A stretch of 64,000 bases of DNA from Narthecium ossifragum (lineage: Eukaryota > Streptophyta > Magnoliopsida > Dioscoreales > Nartheciaceae), in the NCBI GenBank assembly GCA_963920575.1, contig OY986965.1:9562290-9626289 (forward strand). The letters are read 5' to 3'. Positions 22,997-35,754 of the stretch are shown here, piece by piece. Every line of letters starts with the position of its first letter. The first letter of the stretch is position 1. The position numbers were made by a program, and so were the translations under genes. The notes under the pieces were generated by a model. That model worked only from the letters and a program-made list of their open reading frames with translations. It was not told the DNA's origin and did no database searches.

Positions 22997-24650
22997 TGAT
23001 GAGAATGCATAATGTTATATTTTTATCCCTTAATACTTAGTCTCCTATGCTTATTTAGTTCCTAAATACACTCATTATTCTTATATTTTGATTTAGGATG
23101 CAATTGAAGTCCTTAAGTCGAAAAGAAGCTGAAAAGAGTGCATGGATCAACTTTAAAGATTAATCTGTACCTGCTCATGAAGAACCAGATGATGTGCCAT
23201 ATATGGTTGGAAAGCTCTTGAAGTCTAGATTCTGGAGAATTTCAGGGTTCGTGATTCCGAGTTTCCTAGATGAAGTTACGGCAATTTTAGTACCGATGGC
23301 GCAGTCTGGATGGCAGAACAGTAATATGCTGGAAAGTTGGAGCGATCCGCCGATCGATCGGACCTTGCAAAAACATGACAGAACATGTAGTTTTTGGCTG
23401 AACATGGTCCGATCGATCGAACCATCCCTCCTACTGAGCCAGATCGATCCGACTCCTAGAGTTGGATCTATCGGACTCAAAAATAGCCAGAGAAGGTGGA
23501 TTTTTATGCATCCGATCGATCCAGCACTTAAAGTTCGATCGATCGGACTTGGGAATTAAAGTTGACAGAACGTATGCTTTCTAAAGGAGCACAGTTCGAT
23601 CGATCCATCCATCGATCGGACTCGGGCGTGACTACAAGTTGAAGAGTTTAATGAGACTGATCGATCCAACACCCCGAGTTGGATCGATCGAACCTTCCCC
23701 AGTGAAGAAAATCAACGATTGTGATCTAATCCGAGGTTGGATACACTTGAGGCTATAAATAAGACTCTTTCTAGGGTTTGAAGGGGGATTCTTGGACACT
23801 TTTGGCTGCTCTTTCTCCTCCTTTATATTTTTTCTAGGTTTTATTTTCTTTATTAGAATCTTTTGAGCATTGTTCTCGATGGCCCTGCGTGGCTAAATCT
23901 TGATCTTTGGTCGAGGAGACTGAAACCTCGGAATTAATGAAACTGTGAGATCTAATTTATTTTTATTGTTCAGTTTATAGATGAGTATTGAATATTCTTC
24001 TGTGTTTATCCTCATGATTGTCTTGTTTAATTGCTAGGAGCGCTACTAGTTTATTATTCATGGTGATCTACTGCTAGGTTGGATATCAAATCCGGAATTA
24101 TTTGATCCCTCTAATCTGCGAAGCAACTAGGATCTAATAATTTACTGCTGATCAGATCTTGTTAGATCTTAGGAAGAATATTCAACTAGATTAAATGCAA
24201 CCGCTTGTGCTTGTGTTGTTTAGCTTCATCGATCTCCCTATTCTTAACGCTGCTACTAGATTAAATCTACAGCGCTTGTCTTAGGTTGTCTAGTAGTTAG
24301 GGTTGATTAGATCGCTTGTTTCTAATTAACTATGATCGAGGAGAGATTCGAATTTAATTCGAACGGTGAATATTCATGGTATGAATTGATTGATACTTGC
24401 ATCTATGATCAGTTATTGGATTCCGATGGTGGATGTTGACTCAGACCAAGGTTTGTTCTCTTGATTCAATTTTTTTCTTCGTTTTAGATTATTTCTTTAC
24501 TGTTTTCCTCACGTTTAAAACCCCTCTATCTTTGTTCACTTAGCACAAAACTAGGCTAAACACTCTTCGTGGGATCGACTCGTACTCGCACTACTACATT
24601 TATTTTAACGAGTATTGGATTTATTTTTGAGTGCCTGCGACAGCACATCG
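22997..24650 (+). mobile_element. Solo LTR A2 with GCAGG target duplication
   Basis: The unit starts TGATGAGAATGCAT and ends GCACATCG, where the last base differs from the usual CA end. GCAGG is present on both sides (22992-22996 and 24651-24655). Palindromes of the CCGATCGATCGG kind lie at 23345-23700, directly before a TATA box (CTATAAAT, 23753-23760). The end contains GGGATCGACTCGTACTCGC, similar to Athila-type LTR ends. Confidence 0.8.
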
Positions 24651-25009
24651 GCAGGGTGTTGACTGGGTTGGGATGTGGTGTGGTTGGGTAAGGGAGCAGC
24701 GGGTGTTGTTCACGGTTTGGGTAATGGAGCAGCTCATGGGTAGGTAGAGTATAAGGAGGGCAATAGTGGGGTTGTGGAGGAAGCAGAGTCAGAATCGTAT
24801 GAGGAGTCCTAATCCAGGTAGAGCTGGGTTTAGGTTCTGCAATCCAAGTTGCAACTAGAATAAGATTTTGACTTGGAATCTGAACCCGGGTATGGCTTGA
24901 CTAATTTGTAGGAGAATATATTTGTGTCGTTACTTCCCACTGTTCTACTAAAGGGTAAGGCAGAGGGATCCAACTCTGGACGACTTCCTTCCATTGTTCA
25001 GCTATAGGG

Positions 25010-25175
25010 TAAGTCGTACTTCAAGTTTGACTAGGATTCCTAGTTGGAGTAGGACTTGTAATCCTAGTTCAAGTAGGATTTGGAGTCTAAGTCATACTCT
25101 GAGTTTGACTAGGATTCCTAGTTAAAGTAAGATTTGTAATCCTAGTTCCAGTAGGAATTGGAGTCCAAGTCGTAC
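25010..25175. repeat. Tandem duplication, unit about 85 bp
   Basis: Two adjacent imperfect copies share TTTGACTAGGATTCCTAGTT and TTGTAATCCTAGTTC. They lie in the interior of remnant D2, at the 3' end of its Pro-rich frame. Confidence 0.6.
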
Positions 25176-25560
25176 TCAAATGCCCATTGGTGTTTGCAGG
25201 TTTGGGTTGGTTGTAGGGTGGAGGTAATGGCTGATAAAGAGGTGATGGTTTGTAGGGAGGGATAGGGGGCTCAAGGTTTGGATAATGGGTCGGTTCATAG
25301 GCAGGTGGAGTGTGAGGTGGGTAATAATAGGGTTGTGGAAGAATTTGGTTGTAGGTTGCATAGGGTGGAGGTTGGTTAGGGTTAGGGTTCTGTAGGGATG
25401 ATGATGGAGGTAAAGGATGATGATGTGGGAGAGGGGTTCGACCAGGTATAGGAGTAGGTCGGGTTGGATGAACATGGGTTTGAGTAGGGAGTGAGGTAGG
25501 AGGACTTGGTCCTGATCCAACCCAGACATAGTAGGGAATAGGGCCGGTTACTCTCGCCAT
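25087..25560 (-). CDS. Proline-rich gag-like frame of D2
   Basis: From the first ATG downstream of the primer-binding site the frame encodes 157 residues, rich in Pro, Tyr, Thr and Asn (PPPYATYNQILPQPYYYPP and PPIPPYKPSPLYQPLPPP). The longer open frame up to 25635 starts inside the LTR at a GTG and is not a likely start. No zinc knuckle or enzymatic motif is present. Position relative to the LTR and primer site supports a gag N-terminal region, but the low complexity means it could be non-functional. Confidence 0.35.
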   Translation of the reverse strand: MARVTGPIPYYVWVGSGPSPPTSLPTQTHVHPTRPTPIPGRTPLPHHHPLPPSSSLQNPNPNQPPPYATYNQILPQPYYYPPHTPPAYEPTHYPNLEPPIPPYKPSPLYQPLPPPYNQPKPANTNGHLSTTWTPIPTGTRITNLTLTRNPSQTQSMT

Positions 25561-25622
25561 CAGTGCAGCTTCCGGAAGGCTTTGGGCGACATAGTCGTCG
25601 GAACGGAGCTCTGATACCAAGT

Positions 25623-26497
25623 TGATACGATGCACCTTCTCTAGAGCTTTCGTACCGGGTCTCTTGCCTGGTCTCGGCTACTCCTTAGCCAAAGTTATGG
25701 CTAGGTCGAGAGATACCTTTAGGGTTTTAGGAGAAGCACCCTAGGTATTCGACGATGAAGGCTCAAACCGGAGGAGAGAGATGGATGAGGAAGAGGATTA
25801 CCTCGCAACTTCCTCTATGGTTGGTCGGCTACCCTTGGGGGATCCAAGCCTTGGAGAACGTGGCAGCGGTGATGAGGTGGCGGAGGGGAGCACGGCAGCC
25901 AAGGGGAATGTCGGGGACTTCGAGTTGGTCAGCAGAGGAGTGGACGGCAGCGGAGAAGGAGGGAAGCTTGACGGCGGAGGCCGGTGGTGGAGAAGGGATC
26001 CGGTGGTAGGGAAGGGAAGGTGGCTGGTGAAGTTGGTGGAATTAGGGTTACATCTACTCCTAGATTATTCTACTAATAATTCTACTTTATTCATCATAAT
26101 TCGTCCATGACCTAATACAAACTATAGAGGTCCTTTTATAGAGGCATTGATAGAGTTCTAATCCAATTAGAGAACTACCTTGCTTTAATCAACAAGTAAT
26201 AATACTTTCCTACCAAGACTCAATCATTACTCAAACTTCCTAATAACTAGGACTCATAATAGGAACTAATAAAGCAAAGTATAAACTGAACTCAAACTAG
26301 GAAACTGACTCAATCAAGATAACTACTAACTAAGAAATCAACTAAGTAAGCAAACCAGCAAGGGAATAGGAATCCCTAAGGCCGACTTGGCTCGACCTAC
26401 TCCAAAGGGGCATAGTTGTAGCCAGCTCCTTGGCATGGGCCCGCCCAAGCAAGGACATGGGTCCCTTCTTGGAATGGCTCAGTTTGACCTCGTATCA
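25623..26497 (-). repeat. 5' LTR of remnant D2
   Basis: The repeat starts TGATACGATGCACC next to the primer-binding site and ends at CTCGTATCA, so it has TG..CA ends like D1. The segment around 25765-26035 is repeated at 19665-19965. Confidence 0.6.
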
Positions 26498-27827
26498 GAG
26501 TAGGTTGGATGGATCCATGTACGCCCTGGGTCGGAGATCACACCTCGCCCTCCCCCCTTGCCCTTACCCTCGCCTTGCCCCTCATGGACGAGATGGCTTC
26601 CTTGAAGAGATCCTGGTGAAAGACGAGAGGCCTCACGGAAGTGTAGGTTGGATGGATCCATGCACGCCCTGGGTCAAAGATCACACCTCGCCCTCCCCCC
26701 TTGCCCTTGCCCTCGCCTTGACCCTCGCCAACCACTTGCCGCCCACCCGTCGCCCATTGCTCCCTCACCCTCGGCCTCGCCTCGCTCATCACCCTTGCCT
26801 CTCGCTCTCCTCGCTTTTGCCCTTGAGGGGATAAGGATGAATGCGTGTGAATAGGATATTTTTTAGGGATTGCCCGGGAGGGGTTGCGCGAGACCCTGAA
26901 ATATTTTGGAGGAAAGACACGAATTTTTTTGGAAAGATAGCTTAGCTGAATAAGATCGAGTCCAATTTACGAACATCAGATTGGAAATTTGGAATCATAT
27001 CTAGCTATCATAACCAAGTAGTTTTGAGTTCAATTTTTCAAAGAGATCAAATTGGTTTATGAGTCCTAGAATTATTTCGATTTTGGTTAGACTCAATTTA
27101 GATATATGAGAACCAGATGTTAGGAGCAGTTTGATTAAGATTGGGAATAGTCTAACAGTTGAGTTGGATTAATCCAAACGATATAGAAATGGAGAAATTT
27201 GACGCTAATTTGATTCAGTCTATGCATCTTGGGACAAATAGTAACTTGACTCATTTTAAGCTTAGTGTATATATCTTGAGGGAATAAACAATTTGACTCA
27301 TTAGCCTTTAAAGTGTAAGCTAGCTTATATCGAAATGAGCAGTTTGAGTCATATACATGAGTTTTATTATAGGCATCCATCACAAAACAAGTAATTTGAG
27401 TCAAGCGAGATTTAGTGTACACATATTAGAAACAAATAGGTCCAAACACAAAAATAGGCTCTAATACGTTTCGAGCTCGAACTCGACCATACTTCAGCCC
27501 AGCTCATAGGTTTATGAATCTAACTCGAGTTTATTTTATAAATAATATAATTTATCAATCATATAGATTATATATAATATAAGTTATTGAATTAGATTGG
27601 CTAAGCTCTAAAGCTTGACTAGGAAGCTTGCAAAGCAAACTTAGAACTTCATAAACCCATAGCTGAGTCGAGCTCGAGCTCCATCTTCATGCTTGAGCTC
27701 AAACTTGAGCCTAAGTTATGTGTTTTAATATGAACCGGCTCGAACGAACTAAAGTTCAACTCAACTTGGCAAAAACAGCCTTAATGCACACCACTAACAA
27801 GAAACTCCTAAATATCTTGGAAAATGG
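26498..27827. other. Intergenic stretch with a 144-bp tandem duplication
   Basis: At 26501 and 26645 the sequence TAGGTTGGATGGATCCATG starts two adjacent similar copies of CT-rich DNA (TCGCCCTCCCCCCTTGCCC). The long frames there are low-complexity shadows. From 26860 on, the DNA is AT-rich with nothing recognised. Confidence 0.5.
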
Positions 27828-27832
27828 TCGAT

Positions 27833-30800
27833 TGATGTGTCACACCCCGACCCAGAAAATCGATCCGGGCTGAGGCATGAGGGGAAACCTACACCTGTTC
27901 ACTTCTAATCAGGCGCGATACAACAATTATCACAAATGATTTAAACATTTGACTTCTGAAGGCATAATTGAAACCTAAAACATACTATTCCATTAACATC
28001 AGAGTTGTACAGATTTATATCAGAATTACTCAAAGATAGAAAATTATACATATAAACTAATCCACGAGGGATACTGTATACAAGAACTGCCCAACTGTAT
28101 GATCCAATCCTCAGTCACCTCAATGCCCTCCAGAAGTCAACGTGCCGCCAAAAGCTGATCTGCTGGGAGCTACAGATACACTGGTGTCTGCACCTGCAAA
28201 CGCAGCCCGGGTAAGGTGAGCATAAAGCCCAGTAGGGTTCTCCTCTACGTCACACTCAAGGAAGGGGAAACTGCAACTGAACCGTCTCCTTGCCAAGCCT
28301 AAGGCGCAACTATAACAAGCATACAAACGCGACAGGGATCACGCCTGCTCTGGACGCTCCCCAATCGCCGACCACGCCGGGGATCACGCCGGCTCTAGGC
28401 GCTCGCCAAACGTCAACAACAAAAAAGTAAAGCACACCCACACTCAAGCTTGGCAAAGGAGGGTGGTACGACCTCTAAACCTCAAGACCCAAGATCTGAT
28501 CAGTCAAATAGTACCACAATTTCGCCCTAAACTAGGCTACCCCACCATGGTCCTAGAGCTAGACCCGAGCTACCCGAGAGCCTCAGATCGACAATCAACC
28601 CATCGTCCACGCCTTAACCTAGAAATGCATCTAATGTAAACAAATGCATGCACCTATACAAACATCTAACTTAAGTGTCACTATATGGCATATCAACAAT
28701 ATGAGGCACAATTATTCTACACATTCCCGAGAGCCATGACTCTCCCGGTTAACCACAAAACAGTAAAGATCTAACTACTACAAGTTACAACTAAATAAAG
28801 CATAATAAATAAATGCAACTACAGTTAACAACATGCTTATCAAAAAACCGATTAAAATCCATAAAAGTCGGCAAAACAATCGAAAATACAAATCATCGTA
28901 AAAACTCAAGGCAAAGCATGAAATAACGATTAAAACACCATAATATCCTAATTCTAACAATAGAAAAGACATAAAAGAAAACCGAGTTGATTTGGAATCA
29001 AATCATTGAAAACCAAGCCAAAATCAGCTTAATGCACAAAGGAGATCGATCTTCATGCCCATAAAGATCGATCTTCTCCATACGCACCATCTGCCAAGGC
29101 AAATGATCGATCTTCATGCCCAGTAGAGATCGCTCTTCCTTGTGCAGGTCCACTACTAAGGGAGAGATCGATCTTTCTCTACAACGAAGATCGATCCTCC
29201 TTGGGCCAGCACCGCACCCCACCTCAACACAAAAGAGATCGATCTTCATGGCCGTATAGATCGATCTTTCTCGGGCTGGGCATGAGGTCACAAGAGTGAT
29301 CGATCTTCTTCACGAGAAGATCGATCCTTCTTGAGCACCGCCGGAAACCCACCGGAAAAAACACGAAATACAAGACCAAACTTCATAAAACTCAAGGATC
29401 TAGTAGCATGGAACTAGGGGAGTCCGAAAACAGTAAAATACCGGAAAACCAACAGCTACATACAAAGATCTAAGCTAAAGAAAGACAAAGCAAACCTAAG
29501 TTACCAAATCTTAAGATATGGGTAGAGATCCCTACCTAGAATCGATGGAAGCCTCCAAATCTAGCTCAACCAACCTTGGATATTCCAAACGATCCTCCCC
29601 AAGGCACCGGATTCGACCTCCTTCCAAGATTTCCAATGAAATCAAAACGAAGTCGGTGGGTTCTACTAATAGAACCAGTCACGACCAGAGAGATCGATCT
29701 TCACCCCCATGAAGATCGATCTTCTTCCAGGCACAGGAAGATCGATCTTCTATGCCGAGAAGATCGATCCTCTCGTCCTGGAAAGTGGAAAACGGGGAAA
29801 CAACGTGCCCTAAACCCCGATCTTTCGATCCAAGTCACACCTAAGGGTTCTAATCAAACAAGGACAACATCTCAAGGTCGTGTGTGCACAACGCGAGTGT
29901 GGAACAGCCCTCGACGCACCCTGTCAAGCCAGGTCTGAGGACCGGGTCCTCACATGATGAGTGCATGAAAGTGCACTCTGAACAATCTTATAACCATCTC
30001 AATTGATATATTTTCACCCGTAATCAACCTCTTTAGTACTATTCTTATACTTATATGTTCTTCACATAGTTGTTTGGAAAATGCAGGAAATTGGAGCTTA
30101 AAGAAGCTGAAAAGATTACATGGGTCAACTTCAAATATTAAACTGTACCAGCTCATGAAGAACCAGATGATGTACCATATACCATTGGAATGGTCTGGAA
30201 GTCTAGTTTATGGAGAATGTTACGGTTCATGATTCCTAGCTTCCTACATAAAGTTACAGCATTTTCGTACCAATGCGCAGTTCTAAATGAATAGTGACGG
30301 TCGACCGTCGTATCATCCGCGAGATCGACCGTCACGCTCACAATGCTCAAGGTCGACCGTCGCATCATCCACGAGATCAACCATCGCGCTCACAATGCTC
30401 ACAGACGACCGTCGCATCAACCGTCAGCCTCTGTAAAAAAAACAATTATCATGGTCGATTCGATGATCAAACGCAGCTTTTCCAAATATTGTGCACAATT
30501 CACGGTCGACCGTGGCATCGACCGCGGGCGTATAACGGGTTTAAACTTAACCCGAGTTTCCTAATTTTTGGACCCTATAAATAGGAAACTTAGGGTTAGT
30601 CAAATTAGTTTTTTTGGACGTTTTTGGAGACTCTTTCTAGACGTTTATGAAGGAAGAAGATGAAGACATCTCCATTCATGGCCAACTAATCCGCGAGCAT
30701 GGCAGACGGATGACCTAGCGAGGATTAGGGTTTCTTCTTCATCATGGTTCATAGTTTTAATCTTTATTGTTAAACTCTTTTCAATGTATTGAATCTTCAA

Positions 30801-31451
30801 GGATTATTTTCAGATTATGAATTTCTATGTGGATGAATGATATTATGAATCTAGTCATGCTTCTTTCATGATCTTGTAATCCCATGGTTATATCTATTGT
30901 TTACCTACTTTATCTCGTGAATTCTTTGCTATGCATTGCCGATTGTAAGAGTTGGTATTGTGTATTCTTAGAGATCTGGTAAGATAGGGTTAGGGCTTTG
31001 TCCCGAGGAACTTTTGCTATACGTTGCCTGTAGTAACTGCCGGTATCGTATATTCTTAGGTTTTGGTAGGATAAAGTTAAAGCTATAAAAGAAAGAATAT
31101 ATCGTAGGAAGAGACATTGATATATTTTATTAGGTTTATAGTTCTATATCTTCCGGTTAAGGTGATTGGGATGTTAATCCCTTGACTGAATAGTATTGTA
31201 TGAACCATTGAGAATAGATCCGAGTGAAGTGATTCTCGATGCCTAGCCTTATTAAAATCATGATATCTTTAGTTAATCTTAGGTATAATTAAATTCTTTG
31301 ATCTAATTTAGTTAATTCTTAAGTTCTCGTTTGTTTTCAATTCATTGTTATTTGTGCTTTGGATGTTTCCTGCTTGTCTCTCTGTGGGTTCGACCTCTCT
31401 TATGTTATACTGCACTGAATCGCTGTGTTGTGACACATTTGAGCGACATCA
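27833..31451 (+). mobile_element. Solo LTR A3 with TCGAT target duplication, split by B3
   Basis: The body (29955-31451) matches A1 at 10790-12490 from TGATGAGTGCAT to GACATCA. TCGAT lies at 31452-31456 on the right. On the left the matching TCGAT is at 27828-27832, followed by only the first five LTR bases (TGATG) before the family B LTR intervenes. Palindromes of the GGTCGACCGTC kind lie at 30298-30530, just before a TATA box (CTATAAATAG, 30575-30584). Without the insert the solo LTR is about 1.5 kb. Confidence 0.85.
27838..29954 (-). mobile_element. Solo LTR B3 with TGATG target duplication
   Basis: The unit runs from TGTCACACCCCGACCC to GGGTCCTCACA on the plus strand, with TGATG on both sides (27833-27837 and 29955-29959). 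It inserted five bases into solo LTR A3. AGATCGATCTTC-type palindromes cluster at 29040-29330 and again at 29690-29770. Its coding direction by comparison with B2 is minus. No internal region is attached. Confidence 0.87.
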
Positions 31452-31456
31452 TCGAT

Positions 31457-32785
31457 CTTCCAAAAAAGCTATAAAAAACCACAATAACAATATCTCGGTG
31501 CCGCCTTCTAGTGAAAGAAAGATACTAATTTGTTTTGAAATACCTTAATCTGTAGCAGTTTATATTTTCTTCATGATGCAAGTATAACTAGGTCATAACT
31601 TAACGAGATTTTTTTTATCCTATACTAAACTTATGGACATTGCTACAGGATATATGTAGCTGATTCCCCGTACCTATGCCAATGGTCGCAAAAGTGCTGG
31701 TATACCAGCTCTTATTGCCGCTCGAATAGAATTTGTGTGGCTGATATCTCTATACCTAAAGATGAGTAGCTAAAACCCTCGCCATGAGATTCTTATGATG
31801 TAACTAGGGTTTCTATTGGGGATTCTTAAGATTTAAGGCTCGTATATCTTCTTGAATGGTTTATATGGATTGATCTCAAATTCTTTATATATCTGGTGTT
31901 ACTTTCATTGTTGGATGTTTGGATTGCTTTATTATGTGTTAGATCAAGAGCTAATGCATGTTAGTGATTGGATTGGAATCATCCAATGGGGGAATCATGC
32001 TAGAACCATGAACTCTCACATTATGACGGTTCATATCCGGAATTTGAGATTTTATAGTGCTAGAACCACTATAATCTATTTCTAATAATCCACCTATCCT
32101 ATTTTTATAGATTTGGCCATCGAGATGCTAGAATCATCTTGATCTTACACCTCAATCCATATTATAATTATTTTCTCGCGATGAATCTGTCTTAATCATA
32201 GGGTTTATTAGCGGTGATTGGAACTAATCATTAGGTCACCAACTTTTAGGCAAGTGTTCTCACCGACGAGGGATCCTAATCGAACCTTGTTGAGTGATAG
32301 GGAGAATTAGCCATTCAGCTATCAACTATTAGATTAAACCATTCAATTCAATTAGTGAGCCCTAATCTTAGGAAGACCTGGTAGAACCCTTGATATTGAT
32401 TAAGAATCCCTTGGTCTCTTTCTCGTATAAAATAATTTAATTCCAATTTTAAACCCTTTCTCAACTCATTAGTAGGAAGCTATACAAAGCATTTCAATTC
32501 AATCATATTTCCCTGTGGATCGACTCGGACTCTCCACTAAGTACTAGTTTTTAGTAGCTAAGTAGAGCACCGGTTAGTATTAGTAATTTTGGGCAAACTT
32601 GTTAAGCCATGACACTTTTCAAACTCTATCAATGCTGAAACCACTAACACTACCAACGGTTACCCTGCCATTCCCCAGAAGCAGGACCGACAACCCGAAA
32701 CTCGCTACGACCACCTTCCAACTGTTCGGTGTCAACCCTCATGGTCACCAGTCTCAGTAGTTAGAGCACATAACAAGGAGTCCCC
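31457..32785. other. Retroelement-derived sequence, partly LTR-like
   Basis: The part near 32510-32620 (CCTGTGGATCGACTCGGACT, then GTATTAGTAATTTTGGGC) resembles the end of an Athila-type LTR, but its start and target duplication were not found. The last 150 bases before the next LTR look like degraded internal sequence. No gene is supported. Confidence 0.4.
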
Positions 32786-35319
32786 TGTGAGGACCCGTAC
32801 CTCCAACCCGGTCCGACCGCGTTAGGTCGAGGGTCTGGGTTTGTGGTTTGGCTCGGTTGGCCTTGGGATGCGATCGGTTGATTGCATCGCTGTTTTTGAC
32901 CTTAATGGCATTTTGGTAAATATGCTCCCTGGTGGTCAGTTTCACACCTGCGTGGCACACACTGTCTTTGATTGATGTATGTGTTTGATTAGAACCTTAA
33001 GGGCGCTTCCGATCGGAAGATCGGAGCTCGATCAGGAGAGATCGAATCGGACGGCTGTGATCGATTCCAGCTTTCTATTTAAACCATTTCTCTTCTCTCT
33101 CTTTCTTTCCTTCTTTCTTCTACTGTCATTCTCTCTTCCTCTCTCCAACCGACGATGCTAGGGCTTCGGAGCGCGGCTTTCGAGGAGCAGATTCCGGCGA
33201 TTGGAGTTGGGGGATGCGTGGAGGAGCTGCCCTGCTTGTTCAAGTAGGTGTTTCTACCTCGATCTTATGATCGGGTTCTCCTAGGATAGGTGTCTTGTGC
33301 TTTCGCTGTAGGAATACATGTTAGAATGCTGTGTGGTTCAATGCATGTGGACTATGGCTTGTTTCTAGTATTCCTATCAGTTGATTTCCGTATTTTATAG
33401 GACGATTTTTGTATTATCGTTGTTTCGTCGGTTTTCGGCCATTGAGACCTAGGTTTGAGTTTTAACCATCAAAATCGTGTTTTGATCATACCATTAGCTT
33501 CCCCATCATCTTTTACACATGCTTGCAAAGTTTCATCAACTTCCAATAAGATTTGATCATTCAAATCCAAGAAATTGAATTTCCGACACTGTTCTGAGGA
33601 ACTGTGTCGTGGGGCTGACGGTCGATCGGTGGATCGACCATCAAGCGTTAATACGCTTCTTTCAGGCCTGACGGTCGACCGTCGTATCGACCGTCGGGCT
33701 CTGTCGCGCTTTTGGCCTCCCACGGTCGATGCCCCGATCGACCGTGGCTCCTCCTTCTTTTCCCCTCCACCTCACGGTCGACCGTCGGATCGACCGTCGC
33801 ATCGTCCGTGAGGCTCTGTCCCGTTTTGGGTCTCCCACGATCGATGCACCGATCGACCGTGGCCCTTATGCTTTCCCTTATTTGGCTTCACGGTCGACCG
33901 TCGGATCGACCGTCGGATCGGCCGTGGCCTCACGGTCGACCGCCGGATCGACCGTGGGCCACTGAGTTGTGCTTTCTGGCTTCCTTTGATTGGTTTTCAT
34001 TCATGATAGCTATCCAATCATGTTAGGAAGCATGCACATCGTTTTCAAGGGATATTAATGGAGTTTTATCGAGATTGAGGATTGAATCGTTTTCTTACTC
34101 TGTTGAGCGGATTTACGGTTTTCCTCGCACTTAAATACTTGGTTGGATAAGTAGTTTAAAGGCTTAATTGGTTGCTTAGCCATTAGCTAGCTATGAGTGC
34201 TAGCTAATGTGGAATGGTGGAACCTTAGCCTAATGCCGGCATGTGCCGAGGGCTATTGTATAAATGTTGGCCAGTTACCTGCGGGGTAACTGTTGAACCT
34301 TAGTCTGTCAGGTGCAAGAGAGCACTGAAGACTATTGTATATCTGTATCTATCTCTTGGTGCTAATCATTGTTTGGTTAGTATAGATTATATGTATTTGA
34401 AACCCTTACTATGCTCACCCCTTTGGCTAGCTATAGGCTATGCCTAGCCCTGTATGATTATCGTCATGTTGTTGCATGCCTATATCTCGTTATCTGTGCC
34501 TGAGCATTGAATGCATCTTGTTTGCATTAGAGGCATAAGAGGTTAGGCGGGCGATGGGTTGATCGCCGATCCGAGCCTCTCGGGTAGCTCGGATCTAGTC
34601 TTAGGACCGCGGCTGGGTAGTCAGGATTAGGGCGTAATTGTTTAATCAGAATCTCATGTTATTGAGGATGCACGCTAGTTGGCTGAGATCTTTGCTTGAG
34701 GTTTAGAGGTCGTGTTGTCTTCCAAAGCCAAGTGCTAAGGATGGATGTCGATGTGTTCCCGACGTGGTTCCCCAAGGCATGGTATTCCTGCTTGGGTAAG
34801 GGTGATCCTGCATGTTACTATTCCTTGGCCTCCTGGTAACATGTTCAGGACAGAGGTTTCATGACAGGAGCCTTCTTTCAGTGTGTCGTAAAATAGAACC
34901 CTACTAAGCTTATCGCTCACTCCTACCCGGGCTGCGTTTGCAGATGCAGGCGCCAGTTCTTCAGCAGTAGAGCCGGCGGGATCAACTTTTGGCGGCACGA
35001 CTACATCCAGAGGTGTTTGAGGTTGCTGGAGGACGACTGTTGTACTTTTAATAGTTTTGTATATTGTAAACATCTTTCGAGGACTTTTGGGATTATTTGT
35101 ATAAGATTTTTCCCTTGGAGGAATTTGATAAGAATTGTAATCAGATGTGTAATCAGTACAACTTGATGTATTTATAATTTGAACTACAGTTTACCTCTGG
35201 ATTATAACTTGTTTAAGTTTATCTGTTTTTTCCGCTTTGTATCGCGCCAATTGGAGATGAATAGTGATAGGAACCCTCACGCCTCGTCCTGGATGGGTTT
35301 TCTGGGTCGGGGTGTGACA
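32786..35319 (+). mobile_element. Solo LTR B2, flanks TCCCC / TCCCT
   Basis: The unit starts TGTGAGGACCCG and ends GGTCGGGGTGTGACA, in opposite orientation to B1 and B3. The flanking 5-mers are TCCCC (32781-32785) and TCCCT (35320-35324), a likely target duplication with one change. A TATA-like TATTTAAACC at about 33076 is followed by a CT-rich leader, which gives the transcription direction. Palindromes of the CGGTCGACCGTCG kind lie at 33614-33960, downstream of that TATA. Confidence 0.8.
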
Positions 35320-35324
35320 TCCCT

Positions 35325-35754
35325 CCTCAAGCACACTGAGATGGATGATCCAACCAACCCACGCACTATTACGTAGTGCGAGTTCCCAGAACTAGAGGAA
35401 GGTACTCCAAACACACTACCCTCAGTCCCTACAGAGGGTAGGCGCCAGAAAGCAGCATTCTTAGCAGCCCTGACAAGCGCCACTACATATCACTTCACTA
35501 GAAAGCAAGAAAACCAACAGCTTTCCAAGCGAGCAATACTCCTTGATGCCCAAAGCATCAAGAATCCAGAACATCTCCTTCAGCTAGTCCTCTACTATCG
35601 AATGATCACCACCATCGCCTCTAGACCACAACGGGTCCACCTCTTGGAATTCAAAAAGCAAAGAGGCAACACACGTCATGATCCCTACTCGCTCATCTCC
35701 AGCACGAGGGGAGACTCACTATCAAGTGATGGAACAGACGACACCAGTGTGCGC
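35325..35754. other. Probable retroelement interior, unassigned
   Basis: This piece continues the sequence left of solo LTR B2 and is probably the element into which B2 inserted. Short frames on both strands give no recognised protein. Confidence 0.35.

Larger units (their letters stand above)
19665..26497 (-). mobile_element. Family D-like LTR retroelement remnant D2, interrupted twice
   Basis: A 5' LTR (26497-25623), a primer-binding site (GATACCAAGT on the plus strand, 25613-25622) and a Pro-rich gag-like frame lie on the right. The left part (19665-19965) repeats 25765-26035 of that LTR almost exactly and is taken as a degraded 3' LTR. Interior sequence at about 20200-20400 resembles 2770-2900 of element D1. 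Two solo LTRs (21447-22731 and 22997-24650) sit inside. No pol region is seen. Confidence 0.5.
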
